A DNA stretch of 64,000 bases, taken from Leifsonia poae (GTDB lineage Bacteria > Actinomycetota > Actinomycetes > Actinomycetales > Microbacteriaceae). Shown here piece by piece: positions 43,097 through 51,147 of the stretch. Every line of letters begins with the position of its first letter. Position 1 is the stretch's first letter. The DNA lies in NCBI RefSeq assembly GCF_020009625.1, contig NZ_JAIHLP010000002.1, forward strand, positions 620,001 to 684,000. The letters are read 5' to 3'. Position numbers and translations under genes: made by a program. The notes beneath the pieces were generated by a model. The model saw nothing but the letters and a program-made list of their open reading frames with translations, ran no database searches and had not been told where the DNA came from.

Positions 43097-44913
43097 TTCT
43101 TCTCCTCCCCGACGAGCGCATCGGAGTCGGGCGCGGGGTCGGTGCGCACGGTGTTCTCATCGAGGATCGACGCGATGAGCTGCTGGGTGTATTCGTGGGC
43201 GGGCTGGTGGAAGATCGTCCTGACATCTCCGGACTCGACGACGGTGCCACTGCGCATGACGACGACGCGGTCGCAGAGGTCGGCGACGACCCCGAAGTTG
43301 TGCGTCACGAGGAGGACGCCCATGCCCAGCTCGCCCTGCAGGTCGCGCAGCAGGTCGAGGATCTCGGCCTGGATGGTGACGTCCAGGGCGGTGGTCGGTT
43401 CATCCGCGATGAGGAGTTTGGGCCGGCTGGCGACGGCGCCCGCGATGAGCACCCGCTGAGCCATGCCTCCCGAGATCTGGTGCGGGTAGGAGGCGAACGT
43501 CCGCTCCGGGTCCGCGATACCGACGCGGGCGAGGAGCTGCAGGATCGTCGCCTTGGCCTCCTTGCGGGGCATGGCGGCGGTGAGCCCTTCGACGAGCTGG
43601 CTTCCGATGGTGAACGACGGATCGAGGTTCGACATGGGCTCCTGCGGGATGTACGCGATGACGCTGCCGCGCATCTTCCGCAGCGCCCGCGCGTCCTTCG
43701 AGACCAGCGACTCCCCCACGATGGTCAGGACGTCGGCGTCGATCTGCGCCTCCGGAGGGAGCAGTCCGAGGATCGAGAACGCGGTCTGCGTCTTGCCCGA
43801 GCCGGACTCGCCGACCAGGCCGACGATCTCCCCCGGCGCGACATCCAGCGAGACGCCGTCGACGACGGGTTTGAGCATGCCGTCCGTCTGCGCGTACGCC
43901 ACGGAGAGGTTGCGGACCGTCAGGAGGGAGCCGGTGCTCGTGTCCATCGTGGCGGCGGCCATTGCGCGCGCGCGCGTCGCTTCCGCCTGCTCTGCCGCCG
44001 CGGCAGCTGCCGCCTTCCGCTCCGCGCGCGTCGGCCGCTCCGCGTCCGTCAGGGCGTCGCGGTAGGCGTTGCCGAGCATGATGAGCGCACTGGTGAGCAG
44101 CGCCTGCACGACCGAGGGCCAGACCAGCTGCAAGGGGTAGGTGTAGATGTTGAGGAACGCGTCGGCAGTCATGGAGCCGAAGCTCGGGGTCAGCGTCGAG
44201 CCGACGCCGAGGAAGGCCAGCCCCGCCTGGATGCCGATCGCGGCGGTCGCGAGGAAGGCGACCGAGATGATGATCGGGCCGCGGACGACGTACAGGACGT
44301 GCCGGGACAGGATGCGGCGGTTCGAGAGACCCGAGACGCGGGCCGCGTCGACATAGAGCTCGTTCTTGACGCCCACGACGAGGTTGCGCACCAGCCGGTA
44401 GGTGCTCGGCGCGAGGAAGATGCCGAAGATGAACATCGTCGCCTGGTAGGCGCCGCCGGTGATCGGCGAGAGCACGAGCACGAGCACGAGAGCCGGGAAG
44501 GTCATCAACAGGTTGAAGGTCCACGAGGTGACCGCGTCCGTCTTCTTGCCGATGTATCCCGCGAGCAGTCCGAACACGGTGCCGATGACCGTGGCGACAC
44601 CGGCGCCGATCAGTCCCGAGATCACCGACACGTTGATCGAAACCAGGATGCGCGCCCAGATGTCGCGACCGTACTGGTCGGCACCGAGCAGGTAACCGGG
44701 TGTGCCCGCCGGCGCATTCACATGCTGAAGAGATGTGGCGGTCGCATCGTGCGCAGAGAGGAGCGGGGCGAAGATGCCGAGGAGCACGATGCCGACCAGC
44801 ACGATCAGGGATGCCAGCCCGAGCGGCTTCCTGAGCACCCGGCGGACGACTCCGGACCGCTTTCTCTGCGGCGCGGAGACGGCCGCGATGTTGTCGATCT
44901 CTGTGGTTGTCAT
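43093..44913 (-). CDS. Fused ABC permease-ATPase (DppC-DppD fusion)
   Basis: 606 aa in one frame. Residues about 1-300 are a DppC/OppC-type permease: N-terminal helix PLGLASLIVLVGIVLLGIFAPLL, GTDQYGRD-like GADQYGRDIWARILVSI, and five more helices with the EAA loop ARVSGLSNRRILSRHVL. A charged Ala-rich linker (about 300-335) joins a complete DppD-type ATPase with Walker A GESGSGKTQTAF, IPQEPMSNLDPSFTIG, signature ISGGMAQRVLIA, Walker B LLIADEPTTALD and VTHNFGVV. These are normally two genes. ATG at 44913 overlaps the upstream permease by 4 bases. The reading frame is continuous, so this is a real fusion, not two coupled ORFs. Confidence 0.92.
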   Translation of the reverse strand: MTTTEIDNIAAVSAPQRKRSGVVRRVLRKPLGLASLIVLVGIVLLGIFAPLLSAHDATATSLQHVNAPAGTPGYLLGADQYGRDIWARILVSINVSVISGLIGAGVATVIGTVFGLLAGYIGKKTDAVTSWTFNLLMTFPALVLVLVLSPITGGAYQATMFIFGIFLAPSTYRLVRNLVVGVKNELYVDAARVSGLSNRRILSRHVLYVVRGPIIISVAFLATAAIGIQAGLAFLGVGSTLTPSFGSMTADAFLNIYTYPLQLVWPSVVQALLTSALIMLGNAYRDALTDAERPTRAERKAAAAAAAEQAEATRARAMAAATMDTSTGSLLTVRNLSVAYAQTDGMLKPVVDGVSLDVAPGEIVGLVGESGSGKTQTAFSILGLLPPEAQIDADVLTIVGESLVSKDARALRKMRGSVIAYIPQEPMSNLDPSFTIGSQLVEGLTAAMPRKEAKATILQLLARVGIADPERTFASYPHQISGGMAQRVLIAGAVASRPKLLIADEPTTALDVTIQAEILDLLRDLQGELGMGVLLVTHNFGVVADLCDRVVVMRSGTVVESGDVRTIFHQPAHEYTQQLIASILDENTVRTDPAPDSDALVGEEKK

Positions 44914-45851
44914 GCGACACGCACCTTCGGATTGAGCCAACCGCTGACCAGGTCGACGATCAGATTCACGATGACGACGAGGAGAACGCTGAACAGGGTC
45001 ACGCCGAGCATCACGGGCAGGTCGCCCTGGATCGTCGCCTGGTAGGCGTAGGTGCCGAAACCGGGGAGGGCGAATATCTTCTCGATGAACAGGGCGGACC
45101 CGAACAGGCTGATGAACAGGAGGGAGAACGTGGTGAAGGCGGGCCCGGACGCATTGCGCAGGGCGTGCTTCAGGAGGATCGACATCTCGGAGACCCCTCG
45201 GCTGCGCAGGGTCCTGACGTAGTCGCGGCTGAGTTCGTCGATGAGGGAGCCGCGGATCTGCGCGGCGAGCGACGCGATGCCCGCGATGGAGAGCACCACG
45301 GAGGGAAGGATGATCGACGCGAACCACGCGGAGGGCGACTCGGCCAACGGCGTGTAGCCGACAGCGGGGACGAGCTGGAGGGTGATCGCGAAGACGTAGA
45401 CGAGGATGATGCCGAGCAGGATCGCCGGGAAGATGAACGACAGTGTCGTGATGCCCTGGAGCACCACGTCGAGCGGACCGCGTTTGGCCGCGGCCGCGAC
45501 GCCGAGGACGACGCTCAGCACCAGGGTGATGAGCAGCGAGACGACGACCATGGACAGGGTGACCGGGAGGCGCGCAGCGATACCGGACGCGACCGGCTCG
45601 CTCGTGAAGTACGACGTGCCCAGGTCACCGTGCAGGACGCCGATGACCCAGTTGACGTACTGCTGGATGATCGGTTGGTCCAACCCGAGCTTGTGGTCGA
45701 GTGCGGCCACCTGATCAGGGGTCGCGCCCGCGCCGAGGATGTTGTTGGCCACCGGGATGTTCGCCGCGTGGGTCAGGAAGAAGGTGATGGCCGTCACGAT
45801 GAAGACGAGCACCAAGCCCGCGCCGAGTCGGCGCAGAATGTACACAATCAC
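44910..45851 (-). CDS. ABC transporter permease, DppB/OppB type
   Basis: 313-aa permease with six helices: MIVYILRRLGAGLVLVFIVTAITFFLTH at the N-terminus, the periplasmic GLDQPIIQQYVNWVIGVLHGDLGTSY segment typical of DppB, and the EAA-type loop DYVRTLRSRGVSEMSILLKHALRNA. GTG at 45851 has GGAG with a 6-base spacer. It heterodimerises with the permease half of the downstream fusion to form the pore. Confidence 0.92.
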   Translation of the reverse strand: MIVYILRRLGAGLVLVFIVTAITFFLTHAANIPVANNILGAGATPDQVAALDHKLGLDQPIIQQYVNWVIGVLHGDLGTSYFTSEPVASGIAARLPVTLSMVVVSLLITLVLSVVLGVAAAAKRGPLDVVLQGITTLSFIFPAILLGIILVYVFAITLQLVPAVGYTPLAESPSAWFASIILPSVVLSIAGIASLAAQIRGSLIDELSRDYVRTLRSRGVSEMSILLKHALRNASGPAFTTFSLLFISLFGSALFIEKIFALPGFGTYAYQATIQGDLPVMLGVTLFSVLLVVIVNLIVDLVSGWLNPKVRVA

Positions 45852-45866
45852 GATGGACTCCAGAGT

Positions 45867-45895
45867 GCGGCGCGGGGGTCTGGCCCCCGCGCCGC
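45867..45895 (-). other. Perfect 12-bp GC hairpin between binding-protein and permease genes
   Basis: GCGGCGCGGGGG (45867-45878) and CCCCCGCGCCGC (45884-45895) pair completely around TCTGG in the 56-base gap. It has no U-tract. Such intercistronic stems after binding-protein genes usually protect the upstream mRNA or partly terminate, giving excess binding protein over pore subunits. Confidence 0.7.
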
Positions 45896-45907
45896 GTCGG
45901 GCGATGG

Positions 45908-47425
45908 CTACTTGGCCGCCGCGAGGCCGTATGGAAGAAGGTTCAGCGACGGGATGACAGCGGGCGTGTAGGTGATCCGCTTCGTCGCGACCCAGGGAGA
46001 GGTCGAGTAGAGCAACGGAGCGTTCCACGCCTGGTCGACCAGGTACTTGTTGACGGCGCCGAACGCCGCACCCTGCTGGTCCGCGGAGGCGGCGTTGGCC
46101 TTGGCGATGAGCTCGGTGAGTTCGGGCGTCGTCGATCCGTACGGGTTGAAGGCGCCGCTCAAGGCCGCGTTGATGTCCGCGGCGTCGTTGCCGGAGTAAC
46201 CGTTGTACATGAAGTACATGCCGTAGGTGCCACCGTAGACCTTCGCGAAGAAGTCCTGGAACGGGACGGTGTCGTAGCTGACCTTGATCCCGATGGCGCC
46301 CAGCTCCTGGGCAATGGTGGCGTCGTAAGTTTGGGAGACGACCGTGCTGGGCATCTTGACGCTGAATCCATTCGGGTATCCAGCCTCGGCCATCAGCTTC
46401 TTGGCGCCCGCGACGTCGAAGTCGTAGGTCTTGTCGACGCTCTTGCTGTAAGCGGCGCCGAGCGGGCTGACGGTCTGCTCCGTGGGGTGGGAGCCGGCGA
46501 CGAGCTTCGACGAGATGGATTTACGATCGATGGCCATGTTGATCGCCCGGCGCACCCGGACGTCTTTGAGCGCCGGTACGATCGTGCCATCTCGGTCCGC
46601 CAGCCAGAGGACGCCCACCGCCTGCGGCAACGACGTTCCCGTGCTGAACGTGCTCGACGGGAACTGGCTCACCTGGTCGATGTTCACGTTTCCGAAGTCG
46701 AGCTGGCCCGTCTTCAGCGCGTTCTGCGATGCGGTCGGATCGGCGATCACACGGATCTTGACGGTCTCGAACGGGTACGACGCCACATCCCAGTTGTCCG
46801 GATTGCGCTTGAGCGTGTAAAGCGAACCGGCGGTCGTGGTCGACTTGTCGAGGATGTAGGGGCCGGATCCGACGGGATCGAGCTTGGAGCTCTCCGCGCT
46901 CAGGGCCTTAGGCGCTCCCACCCCGCCCTGCACACCGGCGAGCTTCGAGATCAGGGACGCGTCCGCGGTCTTCAGGGTGATGACCACCGTGCTCGCGTCG
47001 GACGCCGTTACCCCGCCGATGTTGGTCAGCTGAGCCGAATACGACGGCTCCTTCATCGTTCGCTTCAGGGACGCGACGACGGCGTCCGCGTCGACGGCCT
47101 CGCCGTCGGAGAACTTCTGCCCCGTGCGGAGCTTCAACGTCAGCGTGAGCTTGTCGGAGGAGTACGACCACGACTTCGCGATGCCGGGGGTCGCTTCTCC
47201 CTTCACATTCGTCTTAAGGATCGAGTCGTACACCGAGGTGAACAGGGTCGAGTCTCCGCCTGACCAGTCACCGATGGTGAAGTTGGCCGGCGGAGCCTGG
47301 ACGGCGAGGTTGAGCGTCTGCGGCGTCGCGGAGCTCGAGGGGCTGCTCGTCGCCGTGCATCCCGCCAGGAGGAGTGCGGCCGCGGCCGCGGTGGCGGCGG
47401 CTCGCAATCCGAGGGTGAACTTCAT
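45908..47425 (-). CDS. ABC transporter substrate-binding lipoprotein (SBP family 5)
   Basis: 505-aa extracytoplasmic binding protein of the Opp/Dpp class. The signal peptide MKFTLGLRAAATAAAAALLLAGC ends in the lipobox LLAGC, so it is lipid-anchored outside the membrane. The family's SYSSDKLTLTLKLRTGQKFSDGEAVDADAVVASLKRTM and DVRVRRAINMAIDRKSI stretches are clear. AAAGGAG precedes the ATG. It is first in the importer-GH2-GH1 operon and the only secreted product in the whole locus. Cluster-5 proteins bind peptides, nickel or beta-glucosides such as cellobiose; the glycosidases downstream argue for an oligosaccharide or glycoside here. Confidence 0.93.
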   Translation of the reverse strand: MKFTLGLRAAATAAAAALLLAGCTATSSPSSSATPQTLNLAVQAPPANFTIGDWSGGDSTLFTSVYDSILKTNVKGEATPGIAKSWSYSSDKLTLTLKLRTGQKFSDGEAVDADAVVASLKRTMKEPSYSAQLTNIGGVTASDASTVVITLKTADASLISKLAGVQGGVGAPKALSAESSKLDPVGSGPYILDKSTTTAGSLYTLKRNPDNWDVASYPFETVKIRVIADPTASQNALKTGQLDFGNVNIDQVSQFPSSTFSTGTSLPQAVGVLWLADRDGTIVPALKDVRVRRAINMAIDRKSISSKLVAGSHPTEQTVSPLGAAYSKSVDKTYDFDVAGAKKLMAEAGYPNGFSVKMPSTVVSQTYDATIAQELGAIGIKVSYDTVPFQDFFAKVYGGTYGMYFMYNGYSGNDAADINAALSGAFNPYGSTTPELTELIAKANAASADQQGAAFGAVNKYLVDQAWNAPLLYSTSPWVATKRITYTPAVIPSLNLLPYGLAAAK

Positions 47426-47539
47426 GTGGACTCCTTTGTCGATGCTGTGCTGAGGATGTGACCGGTCACGATGCGGTAGCCGTTCCGGCCGTCGGACCCT
47501 TCCCGGCGCCTTCGCATCGGCGGGATCTCGCGACACTGC

Positions 47540-47577
47540 ATCCTAAGTCACACGCAATACCATTTTCAAATGGTATT
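47540..47577 (-). promoter_or_regulatory. LacI-type operator overlapping the importer promoter
   Basis: A 22-bp palindrome at 47556-47577 has perfect 10-bp arms (AATACCATTT and its complement) around TC, 49 bases upstream of the LacI-family gene. On the minus strand TTGAAA (47564-47569) and TAGGAT (47540-47545) lie 18 bases apart as a plausible promoter for the binding-protein operon, with the -35 box inside the palindrome. Bases 47570-47585 recur exactly, inverted, at 29238-29253. Confidence 0.7.
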
Positions 47578-47625
47578 TTCGCAGCATGCCCGAACGGGTG
47601 GTCAACGGTATGGGAGGATGACGTC

Positions 47626-48624
47626 GTGAGCGCACTGGGAGAGTCCGATCGACCCGTCACCGCGGGCGATGTGGCAACCCGTGCCGGCGTGTCGCGATCG
47701 ACGGTCAGCAACATCCTGAACGGCAACGAAGCACGCTTCTCGGCTCGGACCCGCGAGAAGGTGCACACCGCGGCCCGCGAACTCGACTACCGCCCCTCCC
47801 TCGCAGCGCGGTCCCTGGTCAGCGGAATCAGCGACACAATCGTGATGCTGCTGCCCAACACGACCTTCGGAAGCCGCTTCCAAGACGCCGTCGACCAGGT
47901 CACGATCGACACCCAGCATCTGGGTGCGAATGTCATGGTGCGCTTCGCGGGCGCCTCGCTGGAGAGCTCCATCGCCGCCATCCACGCGCTGCGCCCTCTC
48001 GCGGTGATCGACTTCGCCGGCCTCCCCACGACTGAACGGCTCCGGCTCGAGCAGCGCGGCACCACCGTCCTTCCTCGCCGACACAGCGACGACGGACGGA
48101 ACATCCCTGACGGCGGGATCGCCGAGCTCCAGGCCGGAGCGCTGCTCGAACGCGGCGACCGCACCTTGTGGTTCGCCTCCATCTCCGACAGCAGGCTCGA
48201 CCCGTACGGGCCGGGCCGGTTCGACGCGCTGCGGACCTACTGCGCGCGCGTCGGGCTCGCCGAGCCCCGTCAGATCGACGTCCCGTTCGCCCTCGACGCG
48301 GCAATCGCCGCACTGACGCGTGTTCTCAAGGAGTCCCCCTCACCCGTCGGGCTCGCCTGCTACAACGACGACGTGGCGATCGCCGTCCTTGCCGCCGCGC
48401 GCGAACTGCAGGTCGATGTCCCGGCCCGGCTCGCCGTCGTCGGCGTGGACAACACGGTGATCGGCCAGCTGTGGTCGCCCCGCCTCACCAGCATCGACAC
48501 GGACATCCGCGGATTGATGGATGCGCTGACCCACGAACTCCAGTCGCAGCTGGCGGAGTCGACCCCGCCGCCGGACCTCGGGACGCTACCGCACTTCACC
48601 CTCGTGCGCGGCGGGACCACCTGA
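47626..48624 (+). CDS. LacI-family transcriptional regulator
   Basis: 332-aa repressor. The DNA-binding domain is VTAGDVATRAGVSRSTVSNILNGNEARFSARTREKVHTAARELDYRPSLAARSL, including the YRP-x-x-AR-x-L hinge; the ligand domain contains a periplasmic-binding-protein fold with VGLACYNDDVAIAVLAAARELQVDVPARLAVVGVDNT. GGGAGG lies 8 bases before the GTG at 47626. It is divergent from the ABC operon with a perfect palindrome between, so it is the likely repressor of import and of itself. Its 3' end overlaps the opposing esterase gene by 39 bases. Confidence 0.93.
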   Translation: MSALGESDRPVTAGDVATRAGVSRSTVSNILNGNEARFSARTREKVHTAARELDYRPSLAARSLVSGISDTIVMLLPNTTFGSRFQDAVDQVTIDTQHLGANVMVRFAGASLESSIAAIHALRPLAVIDFAGLPTTERLRLEQRGTTVLPRRHSDDGRNIPDGGIAELQAGALLERGDRTLWFASISDSRLDPYGPGRFDALRTYCARVGLAEPRQIDVPFALDAAIAALTRVLKESPSPVGLACYNDDVAIAVLAAARELQVDVPARLAVVGVDNTVIGQLWSPRLTSIDTDIRGLMDALTHELQSQLAESTPPPDLGTLPHFTLVRGGTT

Positions 48625-49470
48625 GGCACGATCCCGCTCGTCGAGCCACGCGGCCATCGCCTGAATGCCACGGCGGAAGCCGCGGGTGCGCGGCTGGTTC
48701 AAGAAGCCGTGGAGCGTCTTCTCAATGACCACGTAGTCCGCGGCGACCCCGGCCGCGCGCAACTCGTCTGCGAACTGGTCGCCGGAGGCTCGCAGGCTGT
48801 CCCTGTCCGCGTCCATGACCAGCGCGTCCGGAAGGCCGGCCAGAGACTCTCCCGCCGGGAACGCGGTCGCGTACAACGTTTCGTCGCCGACATAGTTGTG
48901 CGTCATCCGCTCGTAGGAGTCGGGGGTGAACGCGATGCGGCCGGCGATTCCCGTGAGCCGCGACGACACGGACCGAGGGAGCGGGGGCAGAGCCGAGTGG
49001 AAGCCGCCGTACGCGAGCGCGAGACCCTCGACCCGGACATCCGCGTCGTCACGGAGCGCGACGGCAGCCGTCACCGCGAGATTCGCCCCAGCACTCGCCC
49101 CGCCGATCAGGACCCGCCGCTCGCCGGAGGCGACGAGGTCGCGCACAGCATCGACGACGTCGTCCCGCCCCGCGGGGAACCGGCCGCCTGAGGGTTCGAG
49201 CGACAGAGGGGCATGGGAGGCGAGCTGGCGCCAGCGCAGCAGCGGGGCCAGGCGGTAGTCGATGGTGCGGACGCGGCGCCCCGTGCCTGCGATAGCTTTC
49301 GCGACGGCGTGCGACTCCTTCTGATCGAGGCCTCCGGACATCCAGCCGCCGCCGTGGATCCACACGAAGGGCGAGGCGCCGGCACGCGGATTCTCGGGGA
49401 GGTAGTCGCGGAGGGGAATCCGGGCTCCCCGTCCAGCGAGCGTCGAGTCCGTAGTGGCGGCCAGCGTCAC
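48586..49470 (-). CDS. Alpha/beta hydrolase, HSL type, divergent from TetR2
   Basis: 294-aa carboxylesterase: oxyanion loop VWIHGGGWMSGG, nucleophile elbow IGGASAGANLAVTAAVAL, acid MDADRDSL, histidine EKTLHGFL. GTG at 49470 has AAGGAG upstream. No signal peptide. It is divergent from TetR2 and shares the 21-bp operator region. It is more distant from the two esterases at 29,351 and 54,631 than those are from each other. The 3' end overlaps LacI tail to tail by 39 bases. Confidence 0.88.
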   Translation of the reverse strand: MTLAATTDSTLAGRGARIPLRDYLPENPRAGASPFVWIHGGGWMSGGLDQKESHAVAKAIAGTGRRVRTIDYRLAPLLRWRQLASHAPLSLEPSGGRFPAGRDDVVDAVRDLVASGERRVLIGGASAGANLAVTAAVALRDDADVRVEGLALAYGGFHSALPPLPRSVSSRLTGIAGRIAFTPDSYERMTHNYVGDETLYATAFPAGESLAGLPDALVMDADRDSLRASGDQFADELRAAGVAADYVVIEKTLHGFLNQPRTRGFRRGIQAMAAWLDERDRASGGPAAHEGEVR

Positions 49471-49492
49471 AGATTCATCTCCTTCACTCCTG

Positions 49493-49513
49493 CAAAAACA
49501 GTATCTATTTCTG
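49493..49513. promoter_or_regulatory. TetR2 operator, site 1 (esterase promoter)
   Basis: An imperfect palindrome, 19 of 21 bases identical to the perfect one at 61736-61756; both carry CAGTATCT at the centre. On the minus strand TACTGT at 49498-49503 inside the site is a candidate -10 box for the esterase gene, so binding would block it. It lies 45 bases upstream of the TetR2 ATG. Confidence 0.75.
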
Positions 49514-49519
49514 TTTATC

Positions 49520-49550
49520 TTGGCAGAACGACGGACGGGCGCGATACAGT
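49520..49550 (+). promoter_or_regulatory. Leaderless promoter of TetR2
   Basis: TTGGCA (49520-49525) and TACAGT (49545-49550), 19 bases apart, end 7 bases before the TetR2 ATG. Transcription would begin at or next to the start codon, and no Shine-Dalgarno sequence is present, as expected for a leaderless mRNA. Confidence 0.5.
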
Positions 49551-49557
49551 CGGTAAC

Positions 49558-50166
49558 ATGCCGCGTCGTCCCTACCCCAAAGGGGTTGCGAAGCGCGAGG
49601 AGATCCTCGCCACCGCCCTCGAAGTCATCGCCGCACGTGGGTTCGGCGGAGCCACGCTCCGTGAGCTCGCCGACGCGTCGAACCTGAGCATCACCGGGCT
49701 CGTGCATCACTTCGGTACGAAGGAGCACTTGCTCACCGAGGTGCTGCGGCGACGCGATGAACTCGACGCCGATGCATACGAGGACAGCGCTCCCGAGACG
49801 ATCGCCTCCATGGTCGACCGGCTCACGACGCTGGTCGACCACAACGCGTCCGTTCCCGGTCTCGTCGCGCTCTACTCGAATCTCGCAGCAGACGGGACGG
49901 CCCCCGACCACCCCGCCCACGAGTACTTCAGCGAGCGCATCACCCGCAGCCAGAAGCTCGGTCGCGAGACGCTGGAGGGCCTCCAGGACGCGGGTGAGCT
50001 GCCACGGGAGGTCGACGCCGGCGACCTGGCCCTGCTCGTCACGGCGGCGGTCGATGGCCTGCAGCTGCTCTGGGAGTACGACGACAGCATCGACATGACT
50101 CGCAGCCTGAAGGCTCTCGGCACCCTCCTGGAGCTGGCGAAGGCCGGAGCGACGGCCGCGCGATAG
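49558..50166 (+). CDS. TetR-family regulator (TetR2)
   Basis: 202-aa regulator: MPRRPYPKGVAKREEILATALEVIAARGFGGATLRELADASNLSITGLVHHFGTKEHLL is the helix-turn-helix domain; the ligand domain ends ALLVTAAVDGLQLLWEYDDSIDMTRSLKALG. Divergent from the esterase at 48,586 with a 21-bp operator between, and a matching operator at 61.74 kb in front of the MFS-GH operon, so it probably controls both. Its TAG is back to back with the Gfo/Idh stop (TAGCTA) with no gap. Paralogue of TetR1. Confidence 0.92.
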   Translation: MPRRPYPKGVAKREEILATALEVIAARGFGGATLRELADASNLSITGLVHHFGTKEHLLTEVLRRRDELDADAYEDSAPETIASMVDRLTTLVDHNASVPGLVALYSNLAADGTAPDHPAHEYFSERITRSQKLGRETLEGLQDAGELPREVDAGDLALLVTAAVDGLQLLWEYDDSIDMTRSLKALGTLLELAKAGATAAR

Positions 50167-51147
50167 CTAGCCGAGCTGGCGTCTGATCTCGTCGAGCGAG
50201 TCGAAGACCTCAGCGGCAGCCTCGGTGGTGTGGATGGTGTTCTCCAGCTCTCCCCGCCGGATCGAACCGTTCACGGCACGCAGCATCGGCACATAGCCGT
50301 TGCCCTCCCAGAGCGTCTCGATGGACTCCGTCGGCTCGACGTCCGGGGAGAACGGCGTATGGACGGTCGCCTTCGAGGTCGCCCAGAAGCCCGGGTCGGT
50401 CGCGATCCACCCGGCCGTCCCGCAGATCGAGGCCCCGAGATCGAGGAACTCGACCATCGAGCTCGCGCCCCGCGCGAAGCGCCCGCCCGAATAGCTCAGC
50501 GTGAAGTGCTCGCTGAGGTCGACCCCGTCATCGCGCACGACACCGTCGGCGTGGATGCGGTCCGGGACACCGAAAAGCATGTGCGCGAGTGTCACCGGGT
50601 AGATCCCCTGATCGAGGAGCGTGCTCCCCCGCATCTCCGCCTTCCAGCGACTGGAGCCATCCTGCGGGAACGGCACACCGAACGACGCGTCGATGCTCCG
50701 GACCTCGCCGATGCGCCCCTCACTCAGCAGCTCCTGCAGACGGGTGTAGAGCGGATTGAACTTCATCCACATGGCCTCCATGAGGAATCGCCCCTCGCGG
50801 GCCGCGATGGCGCCGAGTTCTCTGACCTCGGCGGCCGAGAGCCCCATGGGCTTCTCGCACAGCACATGCTTCCCCGCCATCAGCGCCGCTCTCGCGATCT
50901 CGAAGTGCGTCACATGGGGCGAGCCGATATAGACCGCGTCGAGGTCGGCGCCGAGGAGGTCGCGGTAGTCGCCGAAGCGGTGCTCGATTCCGAACTCCTC
51001 GGCGAATTCATCCGCCTTCGCCTGCTCTCGGGACGAAACCGCGACGATCTCGGCCCCGTCGACCAGCTGCAGGTCGGAGGCCATCTGACGTGAGATCGTG
51101 CCCGTCGCGACGATCCCCCAGCGCACGCCCCGCTCGGCCGCGCTCAC
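50167..51147 (-). CDS. Gfo/Idh/MocA-family oxidoreductase
   Basis: 326-aa NAD(P)-dependent sugar or inositol oxidoreductase. N-terminal dinucleotide fold WGIVATGTISRQMASDL, then AVYIGSPHVTHFEIARAALMAGKHVLCEKPMGLSAAE with the EKP lysine, and the C-terminal beta-sheet domain. GTG overlaps the preceding GH3 stop by 4 bases. It is the last gene of the leftward MFS operon. Members of this family oxidise C3 or other hydroxyls of sugars and glycosides; the exact substrate cannot be assigned. Confidence 0.9.
   Translation of the reverse strand: MSAAERGVRWGIVATGTISRQMASDLQLVDGAEIVAVSSREQAKADEFAEEFGIEHRFGDYRDLLGADLDAVYIGSPHVTHFEIARAALMAGKHVLCEKPMGLSAAEVRELGAIAAREGRFLMEAMWMKFNPLYTRLQELLSEGRIGEVRSIDASFGVPFPQDGSSRWKAEMRGSTLLDQGIYPVTLAHMLFGVPDRIHADGVVRDDGVDLSEHFTLSYSGGRFARGASSMVEFLDLGASICGTAGWIATDPGFWATSKATVHTPFSPDVEPTESIETLWEGNGYVPMLRAVNGSIRRGELENTIHTTEAAAEVFDSLDEIRRQLG

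Noticed and set aside
43093..44913. Two overlapping genes instead of a fusion
   Set aside because: The frame is continuous through the linker and no start codon with a ribosome-binding site precedes the ATPase half at the junction.
50160..50170. TAGCTA double stop as a regulatory site
   Set aside because: It is simply the two convergent stop codons (TetR2 and Gfo/Idh) lying back to back.
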